A stretch of 64,000 nt of DNA, taken from assembly GCA_022414725.1 (NCBI GenBank), contig CM039462.1:75122020-75186019 (forward strand), read 5' to 3'. Positions 18,028 through 29,200 of this stretch are shown one piece after another (position 1 is the stretch's first letter; each line of letters opens with the position of its first letter). Under the pieces are notes generated by a model that was not told the origin of the DNA, did not search any database, and saw only the letters and a program-made list of their open reading frames with translations. A program made the translations under genes and the position numbers. Source of the DNA: Microglena sp. YARC (taxonomy: Eukaryota > Chlorophyta > Chlorophyceae > Chlamydomonadales > Chlamydomonadaceae).

Positions 18028-18315
18028 GGCGCTGTTTTGAGTACGAGTCCCACATCCTGGGTTGAAAAGCAAGGGCAGTTGGCTTGGCACCAAACTGGCC
18101 AGGCCTGGGTCGCTGTTTTGAGTACGAGTCCCACATCCTGGGTTGAAAAGCAAGGGCAGTTGGCTTGGCACCAAACTGGCCAGGCCTGGGTCGCTGTTTT
18201 GAGTACGAGTCCCACATCCTGGGTTGAAAAGCAAGGGCAGTTGGCTTGGCACCAAACTGGCCAGGCCTGGGTCGCTGTTTTGAGTACGAGTCCCATATCC
18301 TTGGTTGAAAAAAAA
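18028..18315 (+). repeat. Second 81-bp tandem array, 3.5 units
   Basis: The unit begins GCTGTTTTGAGTACGAGTCC and continues CACATCCTGGGTTGAAAAGC, AAGGGCAGTTGGCTTGGCAC, CAAACTGGCCAGGCCTGGGT. Units are almost identical. A diverged single copy (GTGGGCGCTGGTTTTTGTCC) is at 18929. It is unrelated in sequence to the 16815 array despite the equal length. Confidence 0.85.
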
Positions 18316-18421
18316 GCCTGAAGGGGCGTAGTGTTAAGGTGACCCACGTATGCCGCTGGGGTAAAATGCTTTTGATAAAAAGGGGGGCATACTACCGGTA
18401 TGCACATTAGACATCTATCAG

Positions 18422-18640
18422 CCCTTGCCACCTCTCGATGTTTTGTTTGTTTTGATCACGTGGTATATATTGCCACCTGTCCATGTTTTGTTTGTTTTGA
18501 TCACATGGTATATCACTATATCAGCCTTTATGCTGCGCACCATCTGCTGGCGGAGTGAACATGGGTGGCATAGGTATGTATGTATGTATGTATGTATGTA
18601 TGTATGTATGTATGTATGTATGTATGTATGTATGTTACAG
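18422..18640 (+). repeat. 46-bp duplication and (TATG)n microsatellite
   Basis: TTGCCACCT-TC-ATGTTTTG through GATCAC-TGGTATAT occurs twice between 18422 and 18515. 18575-18636 is an uninterrupted TATG tetranucleotide run of about 15 units. Confidence 0.8.
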
Positions 18641-18697
18641 TCCAGGGGTAAGCCAAATATGCTGAAGGGGCTTGCCCTGGCATTAACACTACTGCAC

Positions 18698-18849
18698 CAG
18701 GGTACTACATTTTGTCAAATTGGTCAGCGCTTTTTAGTGCAACAAGCGCATAAACTGTGCACGGTGCCCATGGGGGTTGAAAAGCTGCACAGTGGGGCTC
18801 AAAAAGCGTGCACAAAATTGAGCTGCCGCACGCGCTTTGTAGTACCCGG
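18698..18849 (+). mobile_element. hAT-type MITE, family A, copy 2
   Basis: 152 bp with 12-bp terminal inverted repeats CAGGGTACTACA and TGTAGTACCCGG (one mismatch). TACTGCAC flanks both sides perfectly (18690-18697 and 18850-18857), an 8-bp target-site duplication. The internal motif GCGCTTTT and the G/C-rich right part match copy 1 at 8780. Confidence 0.8.
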
Positions 18850-19400
18850 TACTGCACCACATTCCCGAGTACATAATGTAATCAAAGGGCTGCAGACATG
18901 TCCAACGGGTTTCTTTCCAAATCCTCGGTGGGCGCTGGTTTTTGTCCGGGGTCCCACTTCCTAGGGTAAAAATCTTTTCACCACAAATAAAAATAATGAC
19001 CAAGCATGTATCCAGGAAGATCCAGTAGGGGATAATTCCATTAGACAAACTTATACCGTGTCTTTATACAGCTTTGCATCGGGGGCAGGGTTGTTCAGGA
19101 GGGAAGCAGCAACTATCCTGGCTGTCCTATGCTCCTTTCCTGGCTGTCCGCGCGGATCCTTTTCCATGGTACAGGAACGACCAGTACGGTGCAGAGATCT
19201 TTGCCCGGCCAAGCAGCAAGTGTCCTTTGGCCTGGCTGTCCTATGCGCTTTGCTCTACAAAAAGCAACAATGCCGCTCCCCGATCAGTATGCCGACTTTG
19301 CTTACTGCTTTCCTTTCCTTTCCACCGAAATAAGTTGTCAGGCCAAGGTGATTCGCTGACAGCCAAACGTGCGCGCCGGTCCCGGTTCTGTCGCGCGAAG

Positions 19401-19668
19401 ATGGCGGCTCCAGCAGCTTGCAGATGTCTGCTAGGGCTGATGCTGTTAGCGAGCCTTCAAGTCTCTTTGGCTGAAATGATACATCCTGTCACAGGTCAGC
19501 GCCTCACATATCTGATCTTGCCTGCTGTTTTTTTTGAAGAACTGCTGACTGTAACAACTCTGGTTGGAGCCTTTGAACTCTTTGCTGAAACGTTTCCTCT
19601 ATTGATTGCAGTGATGCCAGCTACAGGCAACCTTTGGTTGGTGGACCCATTCATTCGGCCTCCAAACG
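19401..19668 (+). CDS. Possible secreted protein, first two exons (3' end not found)
   Basis: ATG at 19401 is in a good context (GCGAAGATGG). It encodes MAAPAACRCLLGLMLLASLQ then VSLAEM, a clear signal peptide with likely cleavage after SLA. A donor at 19495 (ACAG|GTCAGC) and an acceptor at 19611 (TTGATTGCAG) join to VMPATGNLWLVDPFIRPPNG, ending in a strong donor, AACG|GTATGT, at 19669. The next exon is uncertain: TTTTAG|GAGATT at about 20812 fits the phase but stops after 24 codons. The intron would contain the TIR element at 19827. The family is not recognised. Confidence 0.38.
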
Positions 19669-19826
19669 GTATGTTTGTCTGGCCTTAACAGTTCTTAAGA
19701 CCTGATGCATTACCTGCATGGTGCCATACCAGCACCCATTCATTACAGAGGCCTTGCCTCACAGCCTTGGCTCGAGGTTGCCAAACTATGTTTTATGACG
19801 ACATGTGTAGGGCTCGCGAGGACTTA

Positions 19827-20614
19827 GGGCGTGTTTCCAGTGGACCAACAGTTCAACTGTGTATAGTAGACCACTCAACCCTACAGTTCAAGTTCGAGTG
19901 CTGAGCTGGGCCCCAAAACCTCAAGAAGTGCCTTGTCATCACGGCTGCCCCTCGAGCGCGTTCTGGTCCCTTGCCCCCCTCGCTTCAGGTGCATGCAGCT
20001 TGCTCGAAGTATCCTCTAATCACCAAATTCTCCGCTTACCACCGCCAGTGTATTATTTCGCTGCGCTCTTCACTTCCATATGTTCTCTTGCTCCTCCTGC
20101 CGCTGCCGCTTCTGCATCTGCTCCGTCCGGTCGAATGGATCGGATGGTCAGATTGAGATTTCGGTCGAATCTGTGGCTCTCGCTATCATCATTCGAACTG
20201 GTTAATTCCCGCCTTTCTTTCATGTCTTCGCCCATCCAACTTGAATTTGGCTCCCAATTACTCGCAACTCGGGGCGTGTTGACAGATCTCGGGGAGAATC
20301 TGCGAAGATGCCCGCTGCTGTATCACTTTTGTGATTTTGTCCAACGTCCTCCCTCGAAATTGTCCACCGCCCTCCCCCCAAAATAGTTGAACTGTTGAGC
20401 AATCCCGAACAGGGGGTGGGGGGGGGTGTTCGGGATTGCTCAACAGTTGAACTGTTGAGGGGGGAGGGCGACGGACAGACCCTGACGTGGCTGCCCACCT
20501 GGCGTGCCACATCGGCGAAAAGTTGAACTGTTGAAGTTGAACTGTGCCCACTGGAAACACTCGTGCCACGCTGGCGCCCACAGTTGAACTATTTGGTCCA
20601 CTGGAAACACGCCC
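19827..20614. mobile_element. ~790-bp non-autonomous TIR element
   Basis: Left end GGGCGTGTTTCCAGTGGACC, then AACAGTTCAACTGTG; right end CACAGTTGAACTATTTGG, then TCCACTGGAAACACGCCC, so the ends are ~35-bp imperfect inverted repeats. AGTTGAACTGTTGA motifs recur near the right end as subterminal repeats. The open frames inside show no transposase features. No target-site duplication could be fixed because the right flank is a C run. Confidence 0.6.
20385..20453. repeat. Perfect 27-bp inverted repeat with a 15-nt G-only-like loop
   Basis: Arms 20385-20411 and 20427-20453 are exact reverse complements (AGTTGAACTGTTGAGCAATC and onward). The loop is GGGGGTGGGGGGGGG, able to form a G-quadruplex. 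It lies inside the TIR element. Confidence 0.85.
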
Positions 20615-20999
20615 CCCCTGTCAAGTTAAAAGTTTATGAGCAGAAGTCTATGAGATTACACTCCATTACACTTAGGGTACTGGCGCCACGCTGTTGCCAG
20701 TGAACGACTGAGCTGGCGCTTGCGAATCTATCTTCTAATCTGATTCGCGTACTGTTTCATCTAATCTTTCCGCATGGGCATGGTGAGTTGCTCTCGCTTT
20801 CCTTTTAGGAGATTTCACAGCAACAGCTCCTCGATTAAATGCGCGATGTCGTGTCCGATTAGCAGTGCATTGCATGGAGTGTTAGCTATTCAATCGGGGC
20901 TTCCCAAGAGCGACATGTGAACCAAGAGATTTGCCCACGCCTAATCTGAAAGTGGAGCTTGGATCCTTTGAGTGCAAGACGCTGGGCGCTGGTCATTAG

Positions 21000-21431
21000 G
21001 CTTCTGTTAACCAAGCATTCTTGAAGAGACATTTGCTTGATGACAGTGCTGGGCAGTTGCAGTTCAGGACAGGGCTGGAGGCTCGGCTGGCGGAGCACTT
21101 CAAAGCCATTCTCGACGCGATGCCCGGTATGCCCGAGCACTTCATTCCTGCCTTCCCCACCAAAGATACGAAGGAGCATGCTACATTTCGTGGGTTAGCG
21201 TGGCTTACCATCCCGAGTACGAAGTGCCTTGTCGCCCGCCCCAGTGAATCGAATGCCTCCTCATTGCAGAAGTGTCCCCAACTTATGTTTTTTTACCAAA
21301 ATGCAGGGCACAGGACATTGTGAGGAAGATCAAGTCCAAGACGCAGTTCTTCCTGTGCTTGTACCACTTTGTCAGGGCATTGCAACGGCTTCCTTTGTAC
21401 TGTGCAGGGTTTAAAAACCCGACTTTAAAAG
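21000..21431 (+). CDS. Two candidate exons of an unrecognised gene
   Basis: Exon 21000-21193 (after GTCATTAG) encodes a helical segment with LEARLAEHFKAILDAMPGMP and EHFIPAFPTKDTKEH. Exon 21307-21431 (after AAATGCAG) encodes AQDIVRKIKSKTQFFLCLYH and FVRALQRLPLYCAG, and ends in a strong donor AAAAG|GTGAGC. With the weak donor GG|GTTAGC the phases join in frame (Arg-Gly-Ala). Composition looks coding, but I do not recognise the family and neither gene end is found. Confidence 0.33.
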
Positions 21432-22025
21432 GTGAGCAAAAAATCTACAAATTATATGTTTCTGTTTCTATCAGGTTTTTTATTGGTTTAGTGTTTTCCG
21501 TCAGCTTTGGTGTCGGCGTGACAAGGATGCAAGACAGGTTAAAGTAATGTCAGTATATATTTTAATTGTTCTTCCCGGAGGTAGCATCCTTCACGAAAAG
21601 TTGAGCAAAGCCGATCAATTTATTCCAAATTTAGGATGTATATGACATAATTATTTGCGATTTATTGAACATGTTTTCAGATTTTTCTGGCACTTTTATT
21701 TAGGGGGGGGGGGGGGGAGGGGGGGTTAGCCCTCATACGGTTTTTTGCTAACTTTTTACTCAGACCTCCAAATACAATTATAAGACCACCCATGAGTAGG
21801 CCATGGTAAGGGCAGTCAATTGGAACCACTTTGGACCTTGTGCAATAAGTATAATCCCCCCCACCACCACCACCACCACCACACACACACACACACACAC
21901 AAACCGACAGCAACCGAATCAAATCGAAACGCCGCCGTTCTTCTGTTCCTTTCCTTTTCCACGCCTCTTGGCATTCCCTTTCTGTCTTTCTTTCTCTTTC
22001 TTTCTTTCTTCTATCTGTATGCAAG

Positions 22026-22109
22026 ATGATGCTGATGCTCGTCCGTCCAATGTACCGGCCCGCAAACGTGGGCGCCCATCGAGTTTATGGGGAAGATTGC
22101 CAAACAGTT
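22026..22109 (+). CDS. Candidate exon with AT-hook-like motif
   Basis: After TGTATGCAAG the frame reads DDADARPSNVPARKRGRPSS, then LWGRLPNS and a stop. RKRGRPSS resembles an AT-hook (core RGRP), which binds the minor groove of AT-rich DNA. It could be the last exon of the gene with exons at 21000-21431, but the acceptor is AAG, so the boundary is uncertain. It sits downstream of CACCAC and CA repeats at 21861-21902. Confidence 0.28.
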
Positions 22110-23263
22110 GAAGCCAGGAAGATAAACCTTAAGGGGCAGTGACTAGAACAGAATAATGATTACAAAAACAGACCATGTGCACTGTTTTGTTTTTTGATTG
22201 CATTTTAGAGTGTCTGTGCTGGGTCTGATTTGTACATATTTTTCTGGCCGCCTCCAGCGACGGCAAAGGGTGGCTTAAGTACTTGGACAACCTGGGGGGG
22301 GGGGGGGGGCAGAACTCTTTTTTTTATATCGTGCGATCGCTGCACTACAAATCTGAGGACGCCATCGTGTGCACCATACTGTAAACCCTCTGAATCCATA
22401 TCTAAGTTATAACAAAAAAAGGTATTTCTATTTAAGGGGGGGAGGGGGGGGTCAGCCCCCCTCAGGTTTTTTAGGCTCTATGTCTGCAGCTTTTTTGTTT
22501 TTACTCCTGCTTCTTCCCATAATAATCTGCCATATCAATTGTTACCAATGTTTGTTTTACACATTTACATACATGATTACTCAGGCTACTATAAATAAAT
22601 CAAATAAGACCCCACCATGCTGGTCCTCAACACATAGGTCGTCGTTTCTGGGCTTTCATGCTACCTACCATGCTTGCGTACATCAGTGTTGGAGTTAGGT
22701 TTAGAGGGCTCAAAGCCTTCAGCAAGGCAGTACAGTACTACGATCACCTCATCAAAGTAGGATGCAAGCGATGGAACATGAAGTGAGCTCATGCTCCCTT
22801 CTGCCCTATATGTATGCATGTATTGCCACAGCTCAGAAGCAATGGCGGATGTGATGGGACTACGTTATGTGATAATATATATCTTGACTGAAGGTTAGCA
22901 TAGAGTTTAGGGGAGGAGTTATAAGGTAAAGGGAATACTATAGAATACCAAGAGGTATAATGTACCTAGTGAAGGGATGTAGGGAATTCTCGGTTGGCTT
23001 GTCAGTAGGATAATTGATTATAGCTGATAATAGAGTTCGCTAGTATTGTATGGCAGCCAGAGGCATGCTTATGAGTGAGGCGATACATATTGAGGAACTG
23101 TCACTCCGTGAGAACGTGGATCCTTGGAACCCTAGGTATGACTGTACCAATGGTACCTGATGACAGGCAGAATCCCTTACGAGGTTCCATACCATCACAT
23201 TTGACATACAGATTCAGTAGTCTTTGTGTATTTGTCTGTCCAGCTTCCCTCATCGAATTCTGA
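22110..23263. other. No recognisable gene
   Basis: The stretch holds poly-G tracts near 22293-22310 and 22436-22450, short open frames of no known family, and then AT-rich unique sequence up to the satellite. I see no repeat longer than 20 bp shared with the rest of the window. Confidence 0.5.
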
Positions 23264-26200
23264 CAATTTATGTTTTGGGGGGAGGCCCCAAGTAGTTGCA
23301 ATTTGGGTAGGGTCGAAGGCCCGACCAGTCCTACATTCCTCAAAGTGATGAGCTCAGAATGTGATGGGAGTTGTTGGTTTGGACTCCCTATGCATTCAGA
23401 ATCACTGTCCAGCTTTTCTCATCTTATTCTGACAATTTGTGTTTTGGGGGAAACCTCAGGTCGTTGCCGTTTGCCGTTTGGGTCGAAGGCCCGACCTGTC
23501 CTACATTCCCTCAAAGTGATGAGCTCAGAATGTGATGGGAGTTGTTGGTTTGGACTCCCTATGCATTCAGAATCACTGTCCAGCTTTTCTCATCTTATTC
23601 TGACAATTTGTATTTGGAGGAAACCTCAGGTCGTTGCCCGTTTGGATAGGGTCGAAGGCCCAACCAGTCCTACATTCCCCAAAGTGATGAGCTCAGAATG
23701 TGATGGGAGTTGTTGTTTTGGACTCCCTATGCATTCAGAATCACTGTCCAGCTTTTCTCATCTTATTCTGACAATTTGTATTTTGGGGAAACCTCAGGTC
23801 GTTGCCGTTTGGGTAGGGTCGAAGGCCCGGCCAGTACTACATTCCCCCAAATTGATGAGCTCAGAATGTGATGGGAGTTGTATGTTTGGACTCCCTATGC
23901 ATTCAGAATCACTGTCCAGCTTTTCTCATCTTATTCTGACAATTTGTGTTTTGGGGGAAACCTCAGGTCGTTGCCGTTTGGGTAGGGTCGAAGGCCCAAC
24001 CATTCCTACATTCCCCCAAAGTGATGAGCTCAGAATGTGATGGGAGTTGTTGTTTTGGACTCCTCATGCATTCAGAAACACTGTCCAGATTTTCTCACCT
24101 TATTCTGACAATTTGTGTTTTTTGGGAACCTCAGGTCGTTGCCGTTTGAGGTTTGGGTCGAAGGCCCGACCAGTCCTACATTCCCTCAAAGTGATGAGCT
24201 CAGAATGTGATGGGAGTTGTTGGTTTGGACTCCCTATGCATTCAGAATCACTGTCCAGCTTTTCTCATCTCATTCTGACAATTTGTGTTTTGGGAGAAAC
24301 CTCAGGTCGTTGCCGTTTGGGTAGGGTCAAAGGCCCGACCAGTCCTACATTCCCCCAAAGTGATGAGCTCAGAATGTGATGGGAGTTGTTGGTTTGGACT
24401 CCCTATGCATTCAGAATCACTGTCCAGCTTTTCTCATCTTATTCTGACAATTTGTGTTTTGGGGGAAACCTCAGGTCGTTGCCGTTTGCCCATTTGGGTC
24501 GAAGGCCCGACCAGTCCTACATTCCCTCAAAGTGATGAGCTCAGAATGTGATGGGAGTTGTTGGTTTGGACTCCCTATGCATTCAGAATCACTGTCCAGC
24601 TTTTCTCATCTTATTCTGACAATTTGTATTTTGGGGGAAACCTCAGGTCGTTGCCGTTTGGGTAGGGTCGAAGGCCCGACCAGTCCTACATTCCCCCAAA
24701 GAGATGAGCTCAGAATGTGATGGGAGTTGTTGGTTTGGACTCCCTATGCATTCAGAATCACTGTCCAGCTTTTCTCATCTTATTCTGACAATTTGTGTTT
24801 TGGGGGAAACCTCAGGTCGTTGCCGTTTGGGTTTGGGTCGAAGGCCCGACCAGTCCTACATTCCCTCAAAGTGATGAGCTCAGAATGTGATGGGAGTTGT
24901 TGGTTTGGACTCCCTATGCATTCAGAATCACTGTCCAGCTTTTCTCATCTTATTCTGACAATTTGTGTTTTGGGGGAAACCTCAGGTCGTTGCCGTTTGC
25001 CATTTGGGTCGAAGGCCCGACCAGTCCTACATTCCCTCAAAGTGATGAGCTCAGAATGTGATGGTAGTTGTTGGTTTGGACTCCCTATGCATTCAGAATC
25101 ACTGTCCAGCTGTTCTCATCTCATTCTGACAATTTGTGTTTTGGGGGAAACCTCAGGTCGTTGCTGTTTGGGTAGGGTCGAAGGCCCAACCAGTCCTACA
25201 TTCCCTCAAAGAGATGAATTCAGAATGTGATGGTAGTTGTTGGTTTGGACTCCCTATGCATTCAGAATCACTGTCCAGCTTTTCTCATCTTATTCTGACA
25301 ATTTGTGTTTTGGGGGAAACCTCAGGTCGTTGCCGTTTGGCCATTTGGGTCGAAGGCCCGACCAGTCCTACATTTCCTCAAAGTGATGAGCTCAGAATGT
25401 GATGGGAGTTGTTGGTTTGGACTCCCTATGCATTCAGAATCACTGTCCAGCTTTTCTCATCTTATTCTGACAATTTGTGTTTTGGGGGAAACCTCAGGTC
25501 GTTGCCGTTTGCCATTTGGGTCGAAGGCCCGACCAGTCCTACATTCCCTCAAAGTGATGAGCTCAGAATGTGATGGTAGTTGTTGGTTTGGACTCCCTAT
25601 GCATTCAGAATCACTGTCCAGCTTTTCTCATCTCATTCTGACAATTTGTGTTTTGGGGGAAACCTCAGGTCGTTGCCGTTTGTGTAGGGTCGAAGGCCCG
25701 ACCAGTCTCTACATTTCCCTCAAGAGTCCAGATGAGCTCAGAATGTGATGGGAGTTGTTGGTTTGGACTCCCTATGCATTCAGAATCACTGTCCAGCTTT
25801 TTCTCATCTTATTCTGACAATTTGTGTTTTGGGGGAAAACCTCAGGTCGTTTGCCGTTTGGGGTCGAAGTCCCGACCAGTCCTACATTCCCTTCAAAGTG
25901 ATGAGCTCAGAATGTGATGGGAGTTGTTGGTTTGGACTCCCTATGCATTTCAGAATCACTGAATCCAGCTTTTCTCATCTTATTCTGACAATTTGTGTTT
26001 TGGGGGAAACCTCCAGGTCGTTGCCGTTTGCGGTCGAAGGCCCGACCAGTCCTACATTCCCCAAAGTGATTGAGCTCAGAATGTGATGGAGTTGTTGGTT
26101 TGGTTGACTCCCTATGCATTCAGAATCACTGTCCAGCTTTTCTCATCTTATTCTGACAATTTGTGTTTTTGGGGAAACCTCAGGTCGTTGCCGTTTGCGG

Positions 26201-29200
26201 GTCGAAGGCCCGACTGTCCTACATTCCCCTCAAAGTGATGAGCTCAGAATGTGATGGGAGTTGTTGTTTTGGACTCCCTATGCATTCAGAATCACTGTCC
26301 AGCTTTTCTCATCTTATTCTGACAATTTGTATTTTGGGGAAACCTCAGGTCGTTGCCGTTTGCCATTTGGGTCGAAGGCCCGACCAGTCCTACATTCCCT
26401 CAAAGTGATGAGCTCAGAATGTGATGGGAGTTGTTGGTTTGGACTCCCTATGCATTCAGAATCACTGTCCAGCTTTTCTCATTCTTATTCTGACAATTTG
26501 TATTTTGGGGGAAACCTCAGGTCGTTGCCGTTTGGGTTTTGGTCGAAGGCCCGACCAGTCCTACATTCCCTCAAAGTGATGAGCTCAGAATGTGATGGTA
26601 GTTGTTGGTTTGGACTCCCTATGCATTCAGAATCACTGTCCAGCTTTTCTCATCTTATTCTGACAATTTGTGTTTTGGGGGAAACCTCAGGTCGTTGCCG
26701 TTTGGGTAGGGTCGAAGGCCCAACCAGTCCTACATTTTCCTCAAAAGTGATGAGCTTCAGAATGTGATGGGAGTTGTTGGTTTGGACTCCCTATGCATTC
26801 AGAATCACTGTCCAGCTTTTCTCATCTTATTCTGACAATTTGTGTTTTGGGGGAAACCTCAGGTCGTTGCCGTTTGCCATTTGGGTCGAAGGCCCGACCA
26901 GTCCTACATTCCCTCCAAAGTGATGAGCTCAGAATGTGATGGTAGTTGTTGGTTTGGACTCCCTATGCATTCAGAATCACTGTCCAGCTTTTCTCATCTT
27001 ATTCTGACAATTTGTGTTTTGGGGGAAACCTCAGGTCGTTGCCGTTTGTGTAGGGTCGAAGGCCCAACCAGTCCTACATTCCCCCAAAGTGATGAGCTCA
27101 GAATGTGATGGGAGTTGTTGGTTTGGACTCCCTATGCATTCAGAATCACTGTCCAGCTTTTCTCATCTTATTCTGACAATTTGTGTTTTGGGGGAAACCT
27201 CATGTCGTTGCCGTTTGGTTGGGTCGAAGGCCCAACCAGTCCTACATTCCCTCAAAGTGATGAGCTCAGAATGTGATGGGAGTTGTTGGTTTGGACTCCC
27301 TATGCATTCAGAATCACTGTCCAGCTTTTCTCATCTTATTCTGACAATTTGTGTTTTGGGGGAAACCTCAGGTCGTTGCCGTTTGCGAAGGCCCGACCAG
27401 TCCTACATTCCTCAAAAGTGATGAGCTCAGAATGTGATGGGAGTCGTGTTGTTTTGGACTCCCTATGCATTCAGAATCACTGTCCAGATTTTTCTCATCT
27501 TATTCTGACAATTTGTGTTTTGGGGAAACCTCAAAGGGTCGAAGCCTGACCAGTCCTACATTCCCTCAAAGTGATGAGCTCAGAATGTGATGGGAGTTGT
27601 TGGTTTGGACTCCCTATGCATTCAGAATCACTGTCCAGCTTTTCTCATCTTATTCTGACAATTTGTGTTTTGGGGAACCTGTCAGGTCGTTGCCGTTTGG
27701 GTAGGGTAGGGTGAAAGGCCCGACCAGTCCTACATCCCAAAGTGATGACTCAGAAATGTGATGGGAGTTGTTGGTTTTGGACTCCCTATGCATTCAGAAT
27801 CACTGTCCAGCTTTTCTCATCTTATTCTGACAATTTGTATTTTGGGGAAACCTCAGGTCGTTGCCGTTTGCCATTTGGTCGAAGGCCCACCAGTCCTACA
27901 TTCCTCAAAGTGATGAGCTCAGAATGTGATGGAGTTGTTGGTTTGGACTCCCTATGCATTCAGAATCACTGTCCAGCTTTTCTCATCTTATTCTGACAAT
28001 TTGTGTTTTGGGGGAAACCTCAGGTCGTTGCCGTTTGCCATTGGGTCGAAGGCCCAACCAGTCCTACATTCCCTCAAAGTGATGAGCTCAGAATGTGATG
28101 GGAGTTGTTGGTTTGGACTCCCTATGCATTCAGAATCACTGTCCAGCTTTTCTCATCTCATTCTGACAATTTGTGTTTTGGGGGAAACCTCAGGTCGTTT
28201 GGTCACAGAATCACTGGTCCTACATTCCCCCAAAAGTGATGAGCTCAGAATGTGATGGGAGTTGTTGGTTTGGACTCCCTATGCATTCAGAATCACTGTC
28301 CAGCTTTTCTCATCTTATTCTGACAATTTGTATTTTGGGGGAAACCTCAGGTCGTTGCCGTTTGCCATTTGGGTCGAAGGCCCAACCAGTCCTTACATTC
28401 CCTCAAAGTGATGAGCTCAGAATGTGATGGGAGTTGTTGGTTTTGGACTCCCTATGCATTCAGAATCACTGTCCAGCTTTTCTCATCTTATTCTGACAAT
28501 TTGATATTTTTGGGGGAAACCTCAGGTCGTTGCCGTTTGCCATTTGGGTCGAAGGCCCGACCAGTCCTACATTCCCTCAAAGTGATGAGCTCAGAATGTG
28601 ATGGGAGTTGTTGGTTTGGACTCCCTATGCATTCAGAATCACTGTCCAGCTTTTCTTCATCTTATTCTGACAATTTGTGTTTTGGGGGAAACCTCAGGTC
28701 GTTGCCGTTTGGGTAGGGTCGAAGGCCGAACCAGTCCTACATTCCCCCAAAGTGATGAGCTCAGAATGTGATGGGAGTTGTTGGTTTGGACTCCCTATGC
28801 ATTCAGAATCACTGTCCAGCTTTTCTCATCTTATTCTGACAATTTGTGTTTTGGGGGGAAACCTCAGGTCGTTGCCGTTTGGGTAGGTCGAAGGCCCGAC
28901 CAGTCCTACATTCCCTCAAAGTGATGAGCTCAGAATGTGATGGGAGTTGTTGGTTTGGACTCCCTATGCATTCAGAATCACTGTCCAGCTTTTCTCATCT
29001 TATTCTGACAATTTGTATTTTGGGAGAAAACCTCAGGTCGTTGCCGTTTGCCATTTGGGTCGAAGGCCCGAACCAGTCCTACATTCCCTCAAAGTGATGA
29101 GCTCAGAATGTGATGGGAGTTGTTGGTTTGGACTCCCTATGCATTCAGAATCACTGTCCAGCTTTTCTCATCTTATTCTGACAATTTGTGTTTTGGGGGA

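Noticed and set aside
19859..20386. 175-codon plus-strand frame
   Set aside because: It lies wholly within the TIR element, begins inside its terminal repeat and shows no transposase motif.
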